A DNA stretch of 64,000 nucleotides, from positions 1-64,000 of the forward strand of contig NZ_JADFBX010000022.1 in NCBI RefSeq assembly GCF_015223055.1. Reading direction: 5' to 3'. Positions 62,012-64,000 of this stretch are shown piece by piece. Source of the DNA: Pedobacter sp. MC2016-24 (GTDB lineage: Bacteria; Bacteroidota; Bacteroidia; Sphingobacteriales; Sphingobacteriaceae). How positions within the stretch are numbered: the first letter of the stretch is position 1; every line of letters starts with the position of its first letter. The translations under genes were made by a program, and so were the position numbers. The notes beneath the pieces are model-generated. The model was given only the letters and a program-made list of their open reading frames with translations, made no database searches and was not told the origin of the DNA.

Positions 62012-63391
62012 ATCAATTAACATAAAAAGATTATTTAGTGATTCTGAATACAATGGATGTGCAAATACAAAGTAACGAACCTGGTCGAATGTGATTCCGC
62101 CAGCCATTGCCATTTCAAGAACCGACATGATTTCTCCGCCTTCAGAAGCCAAAATGCAGGCACCTAATATCTTTTTGCTATCCGGATCCACTATCGCTTT
62201 CATAAATCCGGCCGTTTGTCCGGTTTCAATTCCACGTGCTACCTGAGTCATCGGGATTTTAGCAACCTGATAATTTATTCCCCTGGCTTTTGCCTCGTCT
62301 TCCGATAAACCAACGCGTCCCAATTGCGGATCGGTAAACATACAGTACGGAACCATTCTGTCTGTAATGCGCAAATTGGCTTTGTGGATCAAATTTCTAT
62401 ACACTATCGTGTAGTCATTGTAAGCGATGTGTGTAAAAGCAGGGCCACCTTTTACGTCGCCCAGCGCATAAATGCCGGGAATATTGGTTTCAAGTTGGTC
62501 GTCAACCAAAATATACCCATGCTGGTCTGTTTTTATACCCGCTTGCTCCAGGTTAAGAAATTCGGTTTGCGGTATACGGCCCGCCGCAACGAGTACATGA
62601 CTGGCTTTAATTTTTTTTACTTTCCCCTTTGACGTCAGGCTCAACGTAATTTTACCATCTTTTTGAGCGCTTACCTGGTCAATGGTGATGCTTTTTAGGA
62701 TTTTAATGCCTTCATTGGTTAAAATCTCGTCCAGGGCTATAGACACATCTTTGTCCTCACGACTCATGATTCTGGCTGACTTTTCTAAAATACTTACTTT
62801 ACTGCCGAAACGAGCAAACATCTGACCGAATTCCAAACCAATGTAATTGCCACCAATGATAACGAGGTGTTCAGGAACTTCTTCTAAATCCAGGATGCTG
62901 GTCGAGTTGAGGTAATTGATATCCTGTAACCCTGGAATATCCGGAATAGCTGTTTTAGCTCCAGTATCAATAAAAATCCAATCGGCAGTAAAGCGTTCGC
63001 TTACGCCATCAAACAGCAAAACTTCAAGCTTTTTTTTACCAGAAAATTTCGCTTCCCCGAAAATGAGGTCTAGCTTTGCGATGGATGCTATTCCTTTCTG
63101 AGCTGAAGATCTAAAGCGATCCACAATTTCATCTTTACGTTTCTTTACCTTTTTAAAATCCAGGGTAATATCCTCAATATTGACGCCAAGATCAGCAGCT
63201 TTTCTGGCTTGATGCATGGCATGTGCGGAAGCCAGCATAGCCTTTGTAGGTGTACATCCGTCATTAATACAAGTCCCACCGACCATTCTTTTTTCGATGA
63301 TTGCTGTTTTCTTTCCTGCCTCTGCCAGTTTTTTTGCCAGGGGAGTTCCGGCCTGTCCCGCTCCAATAATTATCGCGTCATAATGTTTCAT
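62006..63391 (-). CDS. MerA/dihydrolipoamide dehydrogenase-like flavoprotein
   Basis: 461 aa from the ATG at 63391 (MKHYDAIIIGAGQAG); a longer frame lacks the conserved start. FAD site IIIGAGQAGTPLAKKLAEAG. Redox pair in GGTCINDGCTPTKAMLASAH (Cys44 and Cys49 or close). NAD(P) site VIIGGNYIGLEFGQMFARFG. Second FAD site YALGDVKGGPAFTHIAYNDY. The C-terminus ends AHPLYSESLNNLFMLIDA and lacks the paired Cys of true mercuric reductase, so a mercury function is unlikely. Possibly in one transcript with egtB. Confidence 0.88.
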   Translation of the reverse strand: MKHYDAIIIGAGQAGTPLAKKLAEAGKKTAIIEKRMVGGTCINDGCTPTKAMLASAHAMHQARKAADLGVNIEDITLDFKKVKKRKDEIVDRFRSSAQKGIASIAKLDLIFGEAKFSGKKKLEVLLFDGVSERFTADWIFIDTGAKTAIPDIPGLQDINYLNSTSILDLEEVPEHLVIIGGNYIGLEFGQMFARFGSKVSILEKSARIMSREDKDVSIALDEILTNEGIKILKSITIDQVSAQKDGKITLSLTSKGKVKKIKASHVLVAAGRIPQTEFLNLEQAGIKTDQHGYILVDDQLETNIPGIYALGDVKGGPAFTHIAYNDYTIVYRNLIHKANLRITDRMVPYCMFTDPQLGRVGLSEDEAKARGINYQVAKIPMTQVARGIETGQTAGFMKAIVDPDSKKILGACILASEGGEIMSVLEMAMAGGITFDQVRYFVFAHPLYSESLNNLFMLIDA

Positions 63392-63522
63392 TGTCCTTGT
63401 TTTAATCGCGCTGTATTTTGACAGCTGGTGTTTAACTACAACCCGAAAACAAAACAAAGGTTTTAGAAAGCAACAAAGCCCGGGCATAATAGTCCGGGCT
63501 TCTTGTTTCCAAAGAAAAAAAA

Positions 63523-64000
63523 TTAAAGTGTGGCCATATCAATTACAAAGCGATAACGTACATCGCCCTTTAACATGCGTTCATAGGCTGCGGTAATGTC
63601 TTTAATATCGATGACCTCAACGTCAGAAACAATGTCATTTTCCGCACAGAAGTCCAGCATCTCCTGAGTTTCAGCAATGCCTCCAATGCCTGAGCCCGCT
63701 ACACTTTTACGTCCGCCCAATAAGGAGAACGGCTGTATAGCATAAGCCTCTGAAGGAACACCAACACAAATGTGTGTACCATTTGTTTTCAGTAAAGAGA
63801 TATACAAATCCATATCATGAACTGCCGATACGGTATCCAGAATAAAATCAAATGATCCTTTTACAGCTTCCAGTTGTGCTGCGTCAGAAGTCACCACAAA
63901 GTGATGTGCGCCTAATTCACGTGCCGCTTCTGCTTTAGCAGGCGAAGTGCTCAATACTGTGACTTCTGCGCCAAAAGCCACCCCAAATTTAACGCCCATA
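63523..64000 (-). CDS. zinc-type NAD(P)-dependent alcohol dehydrogenase (C-terminal part)
   Basis: About 159 codons are seen, open at the window end; the first Met at 63999 is internal. The Rossmann end (VKFGVAFGAEVTVLSTSPAK), AARELGAHHFVVTSD and the substrate part FSLLGGRKSVAGSGIGGIAE match the cinnamyl-alcohol-type dehydrogenase group. The zinc-binding N-terminal half lies beyond the window. Reduces aldehydes or oxidises alcohols in the cytosol. Same direction as the flavoprotein gene, 131 bp upstream. Confidence 0.88.
   Translation of the reverse strand, partial: MGVKFGVAFGAEVTVLSTSPAKAEAARELGAHHFVVTSDAAQLEAVKGSFDFILDTVSAVHDMDLYISLLKTNGTHICVGVPSEAYAIQPFSLLGGRKSVAGSGIGGIAETQEMLDFCAENDIVSDVEVIDIKDITAAYERMLKGDVRYRFVIDMATL

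Noticed and set aside
62006..63391. True mercuric reductase
   Set aside because: The C-terminal Cys pair and the N-terminal heavy-metal domain are missing and no mer genes are near.

Overview
The window looks like chromosomal DNA of a Sphingobacteriaceae member (Bacteroidota), most like Pedobacter. The evidence is: two SusC/SusD outer-membrane pairs, a gliding-motility lipoprotein GldH beside a RicT/PSP1 protein, GH92 and DUF3078/COG3014-type Bacteroidota proteins, AT-rich spacers, promoters of the TAnnTTTG type, weak Shine-Dalgarno sites and several plausible TTG starts. The genus is inferred from gene content; no marker comparison could be run.

Layout. 1-8.9 kb: a MazG-like protein, a DUF4397 lipoprotein, an ECF sigma factor overlapping a one-TM/beta-barrel protein, a second sigma factor with a membrane partner behind a TraB/GumN protein, a TlpA thioredoxin, and an LpoB/COG3014 lipoprotein cluster. 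8.9-21.4 kb: housekeeping genes (yifB/comM, ffh, a DUF3078 protein, two tandem LysM glucosaminidases, an O-methyltransferase, ruvX, holB, ricT, gldH, murF). 21.5-34.5 kb: an M14 carboxypeptidase and two paralogous SusC/SusD loci that share a leader with the same operator-like palindrome. 34.5-39.5 kb: a decayed accessory zone with two KilA-N gene remnants, an ankyrin protein, a frameshifted double-HTH gene and a DUF5977 protein. 39.6-45.7 kb: an outer-membrane barrel protein, an S66 LD-carboxypeptidase and metG.

46-53.2 kb: tRNA-Arg(CCT) followed by three diverged copies of a roughly 100-bp block, each ending in a copy of the tRNA 3' end. I read this as a tandem array of attachment-site scars that splits the region into three small islands: an unknown cytosolic protein; a lipoprotein; and a LytS/LytTR pair plus a small-protein/zinc-ribbon/phosphoesterase cluster. 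No integrase is present. 53.2-56.3 kb: a Crp-type regulator and an SDR with a perfect 20-bp palindrome between them, a second zinc-ribbon paralogue, and an XRE regulator divergent from a secreted protein across a 20-bp inverted repeat.

56.6-64 kb: a GH92 mannosidase gene with a LacI-type operator, a lipoprotein, an egtB-egtD ergothioneine pair, a MerA-like flavoprotein and the end of a zinc alcohol dehydrogenase. The egtB start codon lies in a sequence that can fold in two mutually exclusive ways. I found no CRISPR array, no intact transposase and no complete new defence system. The most unusual signals are the tRNA-linked scar array, the egtB leader, the shared SusC palindrome and the decayed KilA-N and HTH genes.
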